DNA of 64,000 nucleotides from Nostoc sp. PCC 7524 (GTDB lineage Bacteria; Cyanobacteriota; Cyanobacteriia; Cyanobacteriales; Nostocaceae): positions 1,550,001 through 1,614,000 of the forward strand of contig NC_019684.1 of assembly GCF_000316645.1 (NCBI RefSeq). Direction: 5' to 3'. Positions 18,188 to 26,509 of this stretch are shown one piece after another (positions within the stretch are counted from its first letter, which is position 1; each line of letters begins with the position of its first letter). Both the position numbers and the translations under genes were made by a program. Under the pieces are notes generated by a model. That model was given only the letters and a program-made list of their open reading frames with translations. It was not told where the DNA came from and ran no database searches.

Positions 18188-18424
18188 ATGAATATGAAAG
18201 AACGAGCTACCGATGCGGAATCAATGCCAGCCGATAAGGTAGAAATTGCTGTCCATCTAGACTCGGATTTACTGGAGCAAATTCAGCACCTTACCAATGA
18301 TCCCAGTAAAGTGATTGAAGTAGCCATTCGTCAATGGTTGCGGGGTGAAATTCTCAGAGATGATGAACTAACACGCACCCCCCATCGTATCCCCATTCCA
18401 CCCAGAGGAGAATGGAATGATTAA
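18188..18424 (+). CDS. Small ribbon-helix-helix-like protein
   Basis: 78 residues. The segment KVEIAVHLDSDLLEQIQHL followed by SKVIEVAIRQWLRGE reads as one beta strand and two helices, the layout of RHH/CopG-type DNA-binding proteins and of CcdA-like antitoxins. The C-terminus (RIPIPPRGEWND) is short and proline-rich. No toxin gene is next to it: the next gene is a histidine kinase starting 178 bases later, so an antitoxin role is unlikely or the toxin has been lost. A small dimeric transcription regulator is the simplest reading. ATG 18188 or ATG 18194 could be the start. Confidence 0.7.
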   Translation: MNMKERATDAESMPADKVEIAVHLDSDLLEQIQHLTNDPSKVIEVAIRQWLRGEILRDDELTRTPHRIPIPPRGEWND

Positions 18425-18602
18425 CTTTCCATAAATAGGTTGTAAAGAATCGAACCGAAAAATGTAAAGTTGGTCAATCTAAATTCCAGAACAGTTACAA
18501 TACGCAATACTCAGTGCGTAAGTGCTGTAATATTTTATGCCAAGCTTTGCCTAGCTTTAGTAAAACTGTTTTGAGTTGCCATTTGTCTATCCAACTCGAT
18601 TA

Positions 18603-20360
18603 ATGACTATTACTGCCAGCTCCCAATTGCCAAACATATATTCTCAGAATCTGGAATTGATTACTCATAAGGCTGATGGCTTATTACCAGCCCTCGGTGC
18701 TGAGTTGGTATATACGCAGGATGGCGTAGGGCGTTATCTGTCGTTTTATTGGCACAAAAGTGACCTTTTGGGATGCAACCCTGAACAAATAGTCACACAA
18801 TGCAATGAACAGAAAGCTTTTGTACCAGTAGATAGAGTTTCCTATTTGGAAACATTGCATCGGGTGTTGACCAATTTGGTTCCAGAAAGGTGTCAGTGTT
18901 GGTTTAGCTGTGAGCAAAATTTATTCGAGTTGGAGTTGGCAATCTGTCCGATTATCCCGCCCTTGGGAACTGCCGCTACTACAGTCTTGGTTACAGGCAG
19001 GTTATTACAACTGAAAGTTAATCACCAAGAAGCAAACGTAGTTATTAATCCGCCTACACAGATAGATTTAGCTGTGCGATCGCAGCAACACCAAAGAATC
19101 GTCAATAAATTTACCAGAAATATTCGCCGGACTCTAGATTTAGATATCATCTGGCAACAAACAGTTGATAGTCTAGGTAAAGCATTGCGGCTAGAGAGGT
19201 GTATTATTTGTCCCTACCAGCCCTCTAGCTCCAAAGTGCGGGTGATAGCAGAGTACCATCAACCAGAACTTCCTTCCCTGCTGGGTTCAGAAATAGATGT
19301 GAATACTGAACCAGCCTTTGCTCAGGCGTTAGCCACCTTGGAACCAATTGTGATGGAAATTCCAGGGTATAATGTCTGTCCCCAAAACAAAATTTTAGTA
19401 GTGGCTACCTGCTATCAAGACCAAGCAAATGGCTTGATTGCCATTAATTTGCGAGATGAATGCTATCCCCTCACAGATGCAGAATTAGAATTAGCTAAAG
19501 AAGTAGCAGATCAGTTAGGAACTGCGATCGCTCATGCTACCCTGTACAAAGAACTAGAAGTAGCCAGACAAAAAGCCGAAGAAGCTTCCCGCCTCAAAAG
19601 TGAGTTTCTCGCTAACGTCTCCCATGAAATTCGTACACCTCTCAACGGCATGATTGGCTTTTTAAAGCTGATTTTAGAAGGCATGGCAGACGATGCTGAA
19701 GAAAGAAATCAGTTTTTAGCAGAAGCCCATCACCTATCTTTACATCTACTAAATATTATTAACGACATCTTAGATATAGCCAAAATTGAAGCTGGAAAAA
19801 TGGAGCTGGTTTGCGCTCCCGTTAAGCTAGATGAGCTATTCTCTGATGTGGAAAACTTCATGCGTCCCCAAGCCGAAGCTAAAAACCTCAGTTTCCGGAT
19901 GCAATTACCGCCTACCTCTGATGACATCATTGTTCAAGGCAACTACCAACGGCTATTGCAAGTCATGCTGAATTTGACGGGTAATGCCATCAAATTTACC
20001 CATGAAGGCGGTATTACTATTAGCGCCGATGTTGTCCTGAAAAAAGGTAAATTACCAGAACAGCAGTTTCCTGGCATGGTGAGAGTGAGGGTAGCCGACA
20101 CAGGTATAGGTGTCTCCCTCGACAAACAAGACAAACTATTTCAACTCTTCTCCCAAGTAGACGGCTCTCGTACTCGCCAGTACGGTGGTACAGGTTTAGG
20201 ATTGGCAATATCCCAGAAATTGGTAGAGGCTATGGGTGGGGAAGTACATTTTTATAGCCTCGGTGAAGGACTTGGTTCTACAGTCACCTTCACAGTACCC
20301 TTATATCAACAACCAGTCATGTTGTCATCTACTGACATGGACTCAGAAAGTTGTTCTTAA
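18603..20360 (+). CDS. Sensor histidine kinase with GAF domain (hybrid PAS-like/GAF/HisKA/HATPase)
   Basis: 585 residues from ATG 18603; the frame is open back to a TTG at 18576, but the ATG is preferred. N-terminal about 30-160 is PAS-like (YLSFYWHKSDLLGCNPEQ). A GAF domain occupies about 175-320 (IRRTLDLDIIWQQTVDSLGKALRLERC). A short coiled-coil leads to the HisKA domain with the phospho-accepting H341 in SHEIRTPLNG. The ATPase domain has the N box in LNLTGNAIKF, the G1 box VADTGIGV, the F box LFQLFSQVD and the G2 box GTGLGLAISQK. There is no receiver domain and no adjacent response regulator, so the partner is encoded elsewhere. No membrane segment: a cytosolic sensor. The signal is unknown; two cysteines in the GAF region do not form a recognisable bilin-lyase motif. 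Confidence 0.93.
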   Translation: MTITASSQLPNIYSQNLELITHKADGLLPALGAELVYTQDGVGRYLSFYWHKSDLLGCNPEQIVTQCNEQKAFVPVDRVSYLETLHRVLTNLVPERCQCWFSCEQNLFELELAICPIIPPLGTAATTVLVTGRLLQLKVNHQEANVVINPPTQIDLAVRSQQHQRIVNKFTRNIRRTLDLDIIWQQTVDSLGKALRLERCIICPYQPSSSKVRVIAEYHQPELPSLLGSEIDVNTEPAFAQALATLEPIVMEIPGYNVCPQNKILVVATCYQDQANGLIAINLRDECYPLTDAELELAKEVADQLGTAIAHATLYKELEVARQKAEEASRLKSEFLANVSHEIRTPLNGMIGFLKLILEGMADDAEERNQFLAEAHHLSLHLLNIINDILDIAKIEAGKMELVCAPVKLDELFSDVENFMRPQAEAKNLSFRMQLPPTSDDIIVQGNYQRLLQVMLNLTGNAIKFTHEGGITISADVVLKKGKLPEQQFPGMVRVRVADTGIGVSLDKQDKLFQLFSQVDGSRTRQYGGTGLGLAISQKLVEAMGGEVHFYSLGEGLGSTVTFTVPLYQQPVMLSSTDMDSESCS

Positions 20361-20434
20361 TAGCCTTGAACTAGCGCGGCGACACAGGCAGCAAAATAGA
20401 GAATAAACAATCTCTTCGACTCTTACTCTTATTT

Positions 20435-20463
20435 GTCACCTGTCACCTGTCACCTGTCACCTG
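20435..20463. repeat. GTCACCT heptanucleotide array
   Basis: Four tandem GTCACCT units between the converging histidine kinase and Uma2-family genes. Confidence 0.8.
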
Positions 20464-20469
20464 TGTTTC

Positions 20470-21207
20470 TTAAAGGTTGCCGGGTAAATCCTTCGGATCA
20501 ATACCTTGAGATTGTAAATAAGCCATGAGCCGTTCTTTTTGCTGACGTTCTTGTTCAGCGCGTTGGCGTTCTTGTTCAATCTGTTCCACAGCCCACAACA
20601 ACAAGTTACCTGATTCATCCCACCACCGCAACCAGTAACCTGTTCTACCCTCTTTTGTACCGTGCCAAGTTCCTAGAAATAATCCCATCGCCGCTATCCA
20701 ATGATGACCATTTTCATCGGGCTGCTTTAACTCATAGCGTCCGTTTTCCAGGTGATAAAATTCCAGCAAGCCGCCAGTGGGGTCAAAAATTACGTAAATT
20801 GGAACTTGTAAGATTTGCTCGTAGAAAAACCATTTACCCGGCGGGTAGGTGCGCTTAAAAGAATATTCTCCCCCCTCCGTATCAGATAAAAATTCCATGA
20901 CAACCGCAGGAATATCTCCTTCTAAGTTGGGTGTGTAGCTTTTGCGATCGCCTACAATTTCTTTTACACAAGGAACATACACCCAATCAGGAGCTTTAGC
21001 AATAAATTGCCCGTTGACTGTCGCACAAACAGCAAAATTGGAAGCAATTAACATTTGGGGTTGGATGAAACCAGCAATTTCTAGGCTCTCACGCAAAGCA
21101 CCAGCCAAAATTGGCTGACTTGTATTTTCCACCGGTTCATCCTCAAGCTGAAAATTATCGGGCAATGGTTCCCAAGAAATGTCCAGTTTAGTGATTTGGG
21201 CTACCAT
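20470..21207 (-). CDS. Uma2-family protein (DUF820), PD-(D/E)XK nuclease-like
   Basis: 245 residues. Typical DUF820/Uma2 features: the strand KAPDWVYVP, the acidic strand PAVVMEFLS, a conserved lysine in SFKRTYPPGKWFFYEQ, and YVIFDP, together the PD-(D/E)XK fold. The C-terminal 45 residues form a charged coiled coil (ERQRAEQERQQKERL) with the ending SQGIDPKDLP that is common in the large cyanobacterial Uma2 expansions. Biochemical function of these proteins is not settled; nuclease activity is predicted from fold. Transcribed alone, converging with the histidine kinase. Confidence 0.9.
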   Translation of the reverse strand: MVAQITKLDISWEPLPDNFQLEDEPVENTSQPILAGALRESLEIAGFIQPQMLIASNFAVCATVNGQFIAKAPDWVYVPCVKEIVGDRKSYTPNLEGDIPAVVMEFLSDTEGGEYSFKRTYPPGKWFFYEQILQVPIYVIFDPTGGLLEFYHLENGRYELKQPDENGHHWIAAMGLFLGTWHGTKEGRTGYWLRWWDESGNLLLWAVEQIEQERQRAEQERQQKERLMAYLQSQGIDPKDLPGNL

Positions 21208-21523
21208 AAGTAAAGTTTTTTGGGTTTATTTCAGTGTATCAAGGGGTTGGGGACTGGGGATTGGGGACTGGGGACTGGGGAAGCAGGGGAGCAGGGGAGC
21301 AGGGGAGATGAGGGAGAATAACTAATAACTCTTGCCTATTGCCTATTGCCTCTTGCCTCTTGCCCATTGCCTATTGCCTATTGCCTAAAAAACCAGCATT
21401 TAGATCTAGGATCGATTTAATCAGGCTAAAAAATAACATTTCGGATAATGTGTTTGTAGTAGACTTTAGCACTACTACACATTAATTCGTTATCACCATT
21501 GTTAACTTACTAGGTATCACACG
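21208..21523. repeat. Divergent spacer with heptanucleotide arrays upstream of the nfu-type gene
   Basis: From 21241 to about 21310 there is a G-rich series (GGGGACT/GGGGATT, then GCAGGGGA), and from about 21330 to 21386 a series of TTGCCTA/TTGCCTC units. The last 130 bases are AT-rich and hold the hairpin at 21456-21478. Uma2 and nfu-type genes diverge from this region. Confidence 0.75.
21456..21478. promoter_or_regulatory. Hairpin or operator-like inverted repeat upstream of the Nfu gene
   Basis: GTAGTAG (21456-21462) and CTACTAC (21472-21478) are perfect inverted repeats around nine bases, flanked by partly matching TGTGTTT and ACA. It lies 45 bases before the ATG at 21524. It could be a binding site for a dimeric regulator or a leader hairpin; it does not match a site I can name. 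Confidence 0.35.
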
Positions 21524-21754
21524 ATGGAATTAACAGTTGAAAACGTTGAAAAAGTCTTGGATGAAATGCGTCCTTACCTCATGTCTGATGGTGGCAACGT
21601 GGAACTCGTAGAACTCGATGGGCCAATTGTCAAACTGCGCCTGCAAGGTGCTTGTGGTTCTTGCCCCAGTTCCACCATGACCCTGAGAATGGGTCTGGAA
21701 CGCCGTCTGCGGGAAATGATTCCCGAAATTGCCGAAGTTGAGCAAATCATGTAA
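21524..21754 (+). CDS. NifU-like C-terminal domain Fe-S scaffold (Nfu type)
   Basis: 76 residues, a stand-alone Nfu domain. The cysteine pair C44 and C47 in ACGSCPSS binds a [4Fe-4S] cluster shared between two subunits and hands it to client apoproteins. The surrounding sequence ([14 protein letters not shown] N-terminus, [12 protein letters not shown] helix) is the cyanobacterial NfuU form, thought to serve as the main scaffold in photosynthetic organisms. It works downstream of a cysteine desulfurase such as the one encoded at 8715-9881. Own transcription unit with a 5' inverted repeat; the GH57 gene follows after 111 bases on the same strand. Confidence 0.96.
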   Translation: MELTVENVEKVLDEMRPYLMSDGGNVELVELDGPIVKLRLQGACGSCPSSTMTLRMGLERRLREMIPEIAEVEQIM

Positions 21755-21865
21755 CGGCAAAATCTCAGGGAAATGGGACTGTGTTTTTAATGAATTATGA
21801 ATACGCAATTGAAATCATTCATAATTTATCATTATTACCCAGTCCCAAATCCTTAATCAGTTCCC

Positions 21866-24100
21866 ATGTCTCACCCACTTTATGTCGCCTTCATTTGGCA
21901 TCAACATCAGCCGTTGTACAAATCTCCTGGCAACGGTGTTTCAGCGTCTTCAAGTCAGCAATATCGTCTACCTTGGGTACGCTTGCATGGTACAAAAGAT
22001 TATTTGGATTTGGTGTTAATTCTGGAAAAGTACCCTAAATTACACCAAACGGTGAATTTAGTACCATCCTTAATTCTGCAACTAGAAGATTATATTGCTG
22101 GTACTGCTTTTGACCCTTACCTCAAAGCCAGCTTGACACCTACAGAACAGCTGACTCAAGCACAAAAAGAATTTATCATTCAACATTTTTTTGATGCCAA
22201 TCACCACACCTTAATTGATCCCCATCCCCGTTACGCCGAGTTGTATTACCAAAGGCAAGAACAAGGACAAGCTTGGTGTTTAGCTAATTGGGGATTGGCG
22301 GAGTATAGTGATTTGCTCGCATGGCATAATTTGGCATGGATAGATCCCCTGTTTTGGGATGATCCAGAAATTGCGGCTTGGTTAGAGCAGGGTCGTAACT
22401 TTACATTAAGCGATCGCCAGCGCATTTACTCCAAACAACGCGACATCCTCAGCCGCATCATCCCCCAACACCGTAAGATGCAAGCAGCAGGACAATTGGA
22501 AGTTACCACCACACCCTACACTCACCCAATTTTACCCTTGCTAGCTGATACCAACTCTGGGCGGGTCGCAGTGCCACACATGACTTTACCAGAGTCTCGC
22601 TTTCAGTGGGCTGAAGATATTCCTCGTCACTTACGTAAAGCTTGGGAATTATATAAAGAACGCTTTGGACAAGAACCCAGAGGTTTATGGCCTTCAGAAC
22701 AGTCCGTAAGTCCCGCAATTTTGCCGTATATTGTCAAACAGGGATTTAACTGGATTTGTTCTGATGAAGCCGTCTTGGGATGGACATTGAAACACTTTTT
22801 CCACCGGGATGGGGCGGGGAATGTACTAGAACCTGAACTGTTGTATAAACCTTACCGCCTGACAACTCCAGCCGGAGATTTAGCCATTGTCTTCCGTGAT
22901 CATAGATTATCAGATTTAATCGGTTTTACCTACGGGGCAATGCCCGCCAAACAAGCCGCAGCTGATTTAGTGGGACATTTGCAGGCGATCGCTAGAAAGC
23001 AAAGAGAACGTCCCAGTGAGCAACCTTGGTTAGTTACCATCGCTTTAGACGGCGAAAATTGTTGGGAATTTTACCCCCAAGACGGTAAACCCTTCTTAGA
23101 AGCTTTGTATCACAGTTTAAGTAACGAACCCCACATCAAACTCGTTACCGTCTCCGAATTCCTGCAACAGTTCCCAGCTACAGCCACCATCCCCGGAGAA
23201 CAACTCCATAGCGGTTCATGGGTAGATGGCAGCTTTACCACTTGGATTGGCGATCCTGCCAAAAACCGCGCTTGGGACTACCTCACTCAAGCTAGGGCAA
23301 TGCTAGCCAGTCATCCCGAAGCCACAGAAGAAAATAACCCCGAAGCCTGGGAAGCTTTATATGCTGCCGAAGGTTCTGACTGGTTTTGGTGGTTTGGGGA
23401 AGGACATTCTTCCAATCAAGATGCCATCTTTGACCAATTATTTCGTGAACATCTGTGTGGCATCTACAAAGCATTGAATGAACCAATACCACCATATCTT
23501 AGACAAGCCGTTGAGGTTCATGAAGCACGGGCAGATCATTCTCCCGAAAGCTTTATCCATCCTGTAATTGACGGTAGAGGTGATGAACAAGACTGGAACA
23601 AAGCCGGACGCATAGAAATCGGCGGCGCACGGGGAACAATGCACGTCAGCAGCGCCATTCAGCGTCTTTGGTATGGAGTCGATCACCTCAACTTTTATCT
23701 GCGCTTAGATTTTAAAAGTGGCGTGAAACCAGGCCAGGATATACCCACAGAGTTAAATTTGCTGTGGTTCTATCCAGATAGAACAATGCACAACAGCCCT
23801 ATTCCGTTGGCAGACGTACCGGATACAGCCCCTCTGAATTACCTGTATCACCACCACTTAGAAATTAATTTACTCACCCAATCAGTACAATTTCGGGAAG
23901 CTGGAGAACATTATCAATGGCATTGCCGCAGCAGTCGCGCTCAAGTCGCTTTAGAAACCTGTTTAGAATTAGCAGTACCTTGGGCAGATTTACAAGTACC
24001 ACCTGATTATCCCTTACGCTTGGTTTTAGTCCTAGCTGATGAAGGATGTTACAAAAAATACTTACCGGAAAATGCTTTAATTCCCATTGAAGTACCTTAG
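21866..24100 (+). CDS. Glycoside hydrolase family 57 protein (alpha-amylase/glucanotransferase type)
   Basis: 744 residues. Begins with the GH57 region I motif (WHQHQP at about residue 11-16), followed by region III GLWPSEQSV with the predicted nucleophile E278, CSDEAVLGW, and region IV ALDGENCWEFY with the predicted acid/base D395. The C-terminal about 190 residues are a beta-rich domain of the type found in longer GH57 proteins. The family acts on alpha-1,4- or alpha-1,6-glucans with retention (alpha-amylase, 4-alpha-glucanotransferase, branching enzyme, amylopullulanase); this length class is not assigned to one activity by sequence alone. Likely part of glycogen turnover with the GH31 and GT4 proteins, though each has its own promoter. 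A bidirectional hairpin structure ends the gene. Confidence 0.93.
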   Translation: MSHPLYVAFIWHQHQPLYKSPGNGVSASSSQQYRLPWVRLHGTKDYLDLVLILEKYPKLHQTVNLVPSLILQLEDYIAGTAFDPYLKASLTPTEQLTQAQKEFIIQHFFDANHHTLIDPHPRYAELYYQRQEQGQAWCLANWGLAEYSDLLAWHNLAWIDPLFWDDPEIAAWLEQGRNFTLSDRQRIYSKQRDILSRIIPQHRKMQAAGQLEVTTTPYTHPILPLLADTNSGRVAVPHMTLPESRFQWAEDIPRHLRKAWELYKERFGQEPRGLWPSEQSVSPAILPYIVKQGFNWICSDEAVLGWTLKHFFHRDGAGNVLEPELLYKPYRLTTPAGDLAIVFRDHRLSDLIGFTYGAMPAKQAAADLVGHLQAIARKQRERPSEQPWLVTIALDGENCWEFYPQDGKPFLEALYHSLSNEPHIKLVTVSEFLQQFPATATIPGEQLHSGSWVDGSFTTWIGDPAKNRAWDYLTQARAMLASHPEATEENNPEAWEALYAAEGSDWFWWFGEGHSSNQDAIFDQLFREHLCGIYKALNEPIPPYLRQAVEVHEARADHSPESFIHPVIDGRGDEQDWNKAGRIEIGGARGTMHVSSAIQRLWYGVDHLNFYLRLDFKSGVKPGQDIPTELNLLWFYPDRTMHNSPIPLADVPDTAPLNYLYHHHLEINLLTQSVQFREAGEHYQWHCRSSRAQVALETCLELAVPWADLQVPPDYPLRLVLVLADEGCYKKYLPENALIPIEVP

Positions 24101-24101
24101 T

Positions 24102-24162
24102 TTGTAGTCAGGACTTTAGTCCTTTTTAAATAGGAAAATGAGGGCTAAAGCCCTCACTACAA
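24102..24162. terminator. Cruciform-like bidirectional terminator between GH57 and rtcB
   Basis: An outer stem TTGTAGT (24102-24108) with ACTACAA (24156-24162) encloses two inner hairpins: GGACTTTAGTCC (24111-24122, followed by TTTTT) and GAGGGCTAAAGCCCTC (24140-24155). The two genes converge here, 71 bases apart, so the structure probably ends both transcripts. Confidence 0.65.
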
Positions 24163-24171
24163 GCCTTTGTA

Positions 24172-25353
24172 TCAACCTTTTACACAAACAACTTGTTTGA
24201 GTGTGGCTACAACTTCCACCAAATCAGATTGATTCTCCATCACTTGATCTATCGGCTTATAAGCACCGGGAATTTCATCTAAAACACCCGTATCTTTGCG
24301 GCATTCTACACCCTGAGTTTGCTCAATTAAATCATCAAGGGTGTAGACATTTTTAGCTTTATTTCTTGACATTAAACGACCAGCACCGTGAGAGCAAGAA
24401 CAAAAGCTATGAACATTACCTTTACCTTTGACAATGAAAGATTTTGCTCCCATTGAACCAGGAATAATCCCATAGTCTTCTTTATCGGCGCGGACTGCAC
24501 CTTTACGAGTGACATACACATCTTCGCCAAAATGTATTTCTTTTTCAGCGTAGTTATGATGACAATTTACCTGTAATAAAGGTTTAGTTACCTTGCCTCC
24601 GGCTAGATGTTTTTCTATGATGCGTTTAAAACGTGCCATCATTACATCGCGATTGAAACTGGCGTAATTTTGCGCCCATTGTAAATCATGCCAATAAGCC
24701 TGAAATTCTGGTGTACCAGCTATAAAATAAGCCAAATCCGGGTCAGATAAATTATTACCCGCCATCTTTGCTAATTCCTTAGCTGTATTAATATGGCATT
24801 GAGCGAGATTATTGCCAATGTTCCGAGAACCGGAATGTAACATCAGCCAAACTTGGTTCTCTGTATCTAGGCACACTTCAATAAAATGATTTCCGCCGCC
24901 GAGAGAACCCATTTGTTTCATCGCTTTACTTTGTAAGTCTTGCACCCCACGATGCAAGTCTTGAAAATCTCGCCAACGTTGCCAATTGGTGACAGATTTT
25001 TCTGCATCTTTATTTTCGTTAAAACCTGTAGGAATTGCTGCTTCAATATCGAGACGAATTTTCTTGAGTTTGCCTTCTAATTGTTCAGCAGTAAATGGTG
25101 TTTTAATAGCACTCATACCGCAACCAATATCCACGCCGACAGCAGCAGGAATAATTGCTTCTTTTGTCGCAATTACAGAACCAACTAAAGCACCTTTTCC
25201 TAAGTGAACATCTGGCATTAATGCTACGTGTTTAAATACAAAAGGTAGCGATGCCACATTTTTAGCCATCTTGATTTCTTCTGAACCCAAGGGGTGATTT
25301 GCCCAAGATAAAACGGGTGATTGTGTCTTAATTTCTAACTTTTCGTAAGGCAT
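24172..25353 (-). CDS. rtcB: RNA-splicing ligase RtcB
   Basis: 393 residues. GTP- and Mn2+-dependent ligase joining 2',3'-cyclic phosphate (or 3'-phosphate) and 5'-OH RNA ends in RNA repair or tRNA splicing. Metal ligands are visible in VGVDIGCGM (Asp and Cys), GGGNHFIEV (His) and LHSGSRNIG (His); the guanylylated histidine lies in CSCSHGAGRLMSR. The length is in the short bacterial RtcB class. No rtcA or archease gene is adjacent; it diverges from the methyltransferase gene. Confidence 0.97.
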   Translation of the reverse strand: MPYEKLEIKTQSPVLSWANHPLGSEEIKMAKNVASLPFVFKHVALMPDVHLGKGALVGSVIATKEAIIPAAVGVDIGCGMSAIKTPFTAEQLEGKLKKIRLDIEAAIPTGFNENKDAEKSVTNWQRWRDFQDLHRGVQDLQSKAMKQMGSLGGGNHFIEVCLDTENQVWLMLHSGSRNIGNNLAQCHINTAKELAKMAGNNLSDPDLAYFIAGTPEFQAYWHDLQWAQNYASFNRDVMMARFKRIIEKHLAGGKVTKPLLQVNCHHNYAEKEIHFGEDVYVTRKGAVRADKEDYGIIPGSMGAKSFIVKGKGNVHSFCSCSHGAGRLMSRNKAKNVYTLDDLIEQTQGVECRKDTGVLDEIPGAYKPIDQVMENQSDLVEVVATLKQVVCVKG

Positions 25354-25375
25354 ATTTTTAGAGGGAGTAGTGAGC

Positions 25376-25395
25376 GGGGAATGGGGAATGGGGAA
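25376..25395. repeat. GGGGAAT heptanucleotide repeat
   Basis: Two to three tandem GGGGAAT units just upstream (relative to transcription) of rtcB. Confidence 0.6.
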
Positions 25396-25428
25396 GAATG
25401 ATTATAATTTTTTTTGTATAAACGGCGA

Positions 25429-25468
25429 TTTGTCACGCTTCTCTCAGCGTGAATATAGGTTTGACAAA
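25429..25468. promoter_or_regulatory. Nested hairpin in the rtcB/methyltransferase divergent spacer
   Basis: TCACGCT (25433-25439) pairs with AGCGTGA (25446-25452) around TCTCTC; an outer pair TTTGTCA (25429-25435) and TGACAAA (25462-25468) overlaps it, giving two competing folds. A second small hairpin, GTCTGC/GCAGAC with an A-rich loop, lies at 25532-25551. Either might be a regulatory element of the divergent genes. Confidence 0.3.
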
Positions 25469-25606
25469 CTATTTATATTACATTTGTAGTACAAGTAGGT
25501 TTGAGTGTCAACCTCTGCGCCTACCAGTTAAGTCTGCCAAAAAAAGCAGACATTTGCTAAATAAACTACAATTTGTAAAGACCATGACTCAGCCTCACTT
25601 AAATCT

Positions 25607-26509
25607 ATGACGGCACGTCAAAATACTATTTGGGAAAGTTTTTTATCGCCTGTAGTACGTTTTTTTATTGATGAAGAGAAATTGCGGCGTTACGCTGAAA
25701 GTATCGATTGGGAGAAAGAAAGCGACAAGTTCCGACGGGGCGATGTGACAATTCCCGCGTACTACATTAACCAAAACTTTCACGGTGTCGAGAGGGGATA
25801 TCTTAATCCTAGTGCGGCTGTCACCTACGACCCCATTACCGAATACGTCTTACCACCCAATGAAACTTTGGTGCGTCAAGCCTTAATTGATGCGGTGAAA
25901 GTCCAACCCCGGCGCATACTTGACTTAGGGTGTGGTACAGGTTCTACAACTTTGTTATTAAAGCAAGCGTTCCCCCAAGCAGAAGTCATCGGTTTGGATT
26001 TATCACCCTATATGCTGGTAAGAGCCGAAGATAAAGCTAGAACTGCGGATTTGGATATCATTTGGCGACACGGAAACGCCGAAAAAACTAGCTTCCCAGA
26101 TGCTGCCTTTGATTTGGTGACGGCTGCTTTACTATTTCACGAAATACCAGTTGATGTATCCCAAACCATTCTCCAGGAATGCTTTCGGTTATTGGTAGCT
26201 GGGGGACAAGTGTTAATTCTCGATGGAAATCAGAAAACCCTACGTCAATTAGATTGGCTCAATAATGTCTTTGAAGAGCCTTACATTCGTGAGTATGCGG
26301 CGGATAGTATAGATGCGCGGATGGGTGCGGTGGGGTTTGAAGCAGTGCGAACCGAAGAAGTGTGGTGGATACATCAAGTAACTAGCGGTGTCAAACCCAT
26401 TCCTATAACAGATGCAAGGACTTCAGCAAAAGTCAGACAATATATACCAGCAATAGATAATAATAATTTGGAGGGTCTAGAGTCTCCAGCTTTTGGCATA
26501 ACGGCATGA
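25607..26509 (+). CDS. Class I SAM-dependent methyltransferase
   Basis: 300 residues. S-adenosylmethionine motif I RILDLGCGTGS at about 103-113, acidic end of strand 2 in VIGLDLSPYML, motif II DAAFDLVTAALLFHE and post-II region EFRLLVAGGQVLILD-like; this is the UbiE/Methyltransf_11 group. About 95 residues precede the Rossmann domain, longer than the minimal fold. The substrate is not recognisable. Its stop overlaps the ATG of the HAD hydrolase gene by four bases (ATGA), so the two are translationally coupled and probably act in one pathway. Confidence 0.88.
   Translation: MTARQNTIWESFLSPVVRFFIDEEKLRRYAESIDWEKESDKFRRGDVTIPAYYINQNFHGVERGYLNPSAAVTYDPITEYVLPPNETLVRQALIDAVKVQPRRILDLGCGTGSTTLLLKQAFPQAEVIGLDLSPYMLVRAEDKARTADLDIIWRHGNAEKTSFPDAAFDLVTAALLFHEIPVDVSQTILQECFRLLVAGGQVLILDGNQKTLRQLDWLNNVFEEPYIREYAADSIDARMGAVGFEAVRTEEVWWIHQVTSGVKPIPITDARTSAKVRQYIPAIDNNNLEGLESPAFGITA

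Noticed and set aside
18188..18424. Antitoxin of a toxin-antitoxin pair
   Set aside because: No toxin-sized gene adjoins it on either side; only the RHH-like fold can be supported.
21781..22038. An 85-codon frame overlapping the start of the GH57 gene
   Set aside because: It is a different frame of the GH57 coding sequence, whose N-terminal catalytic motif (WHQHQP) is unambiguous.
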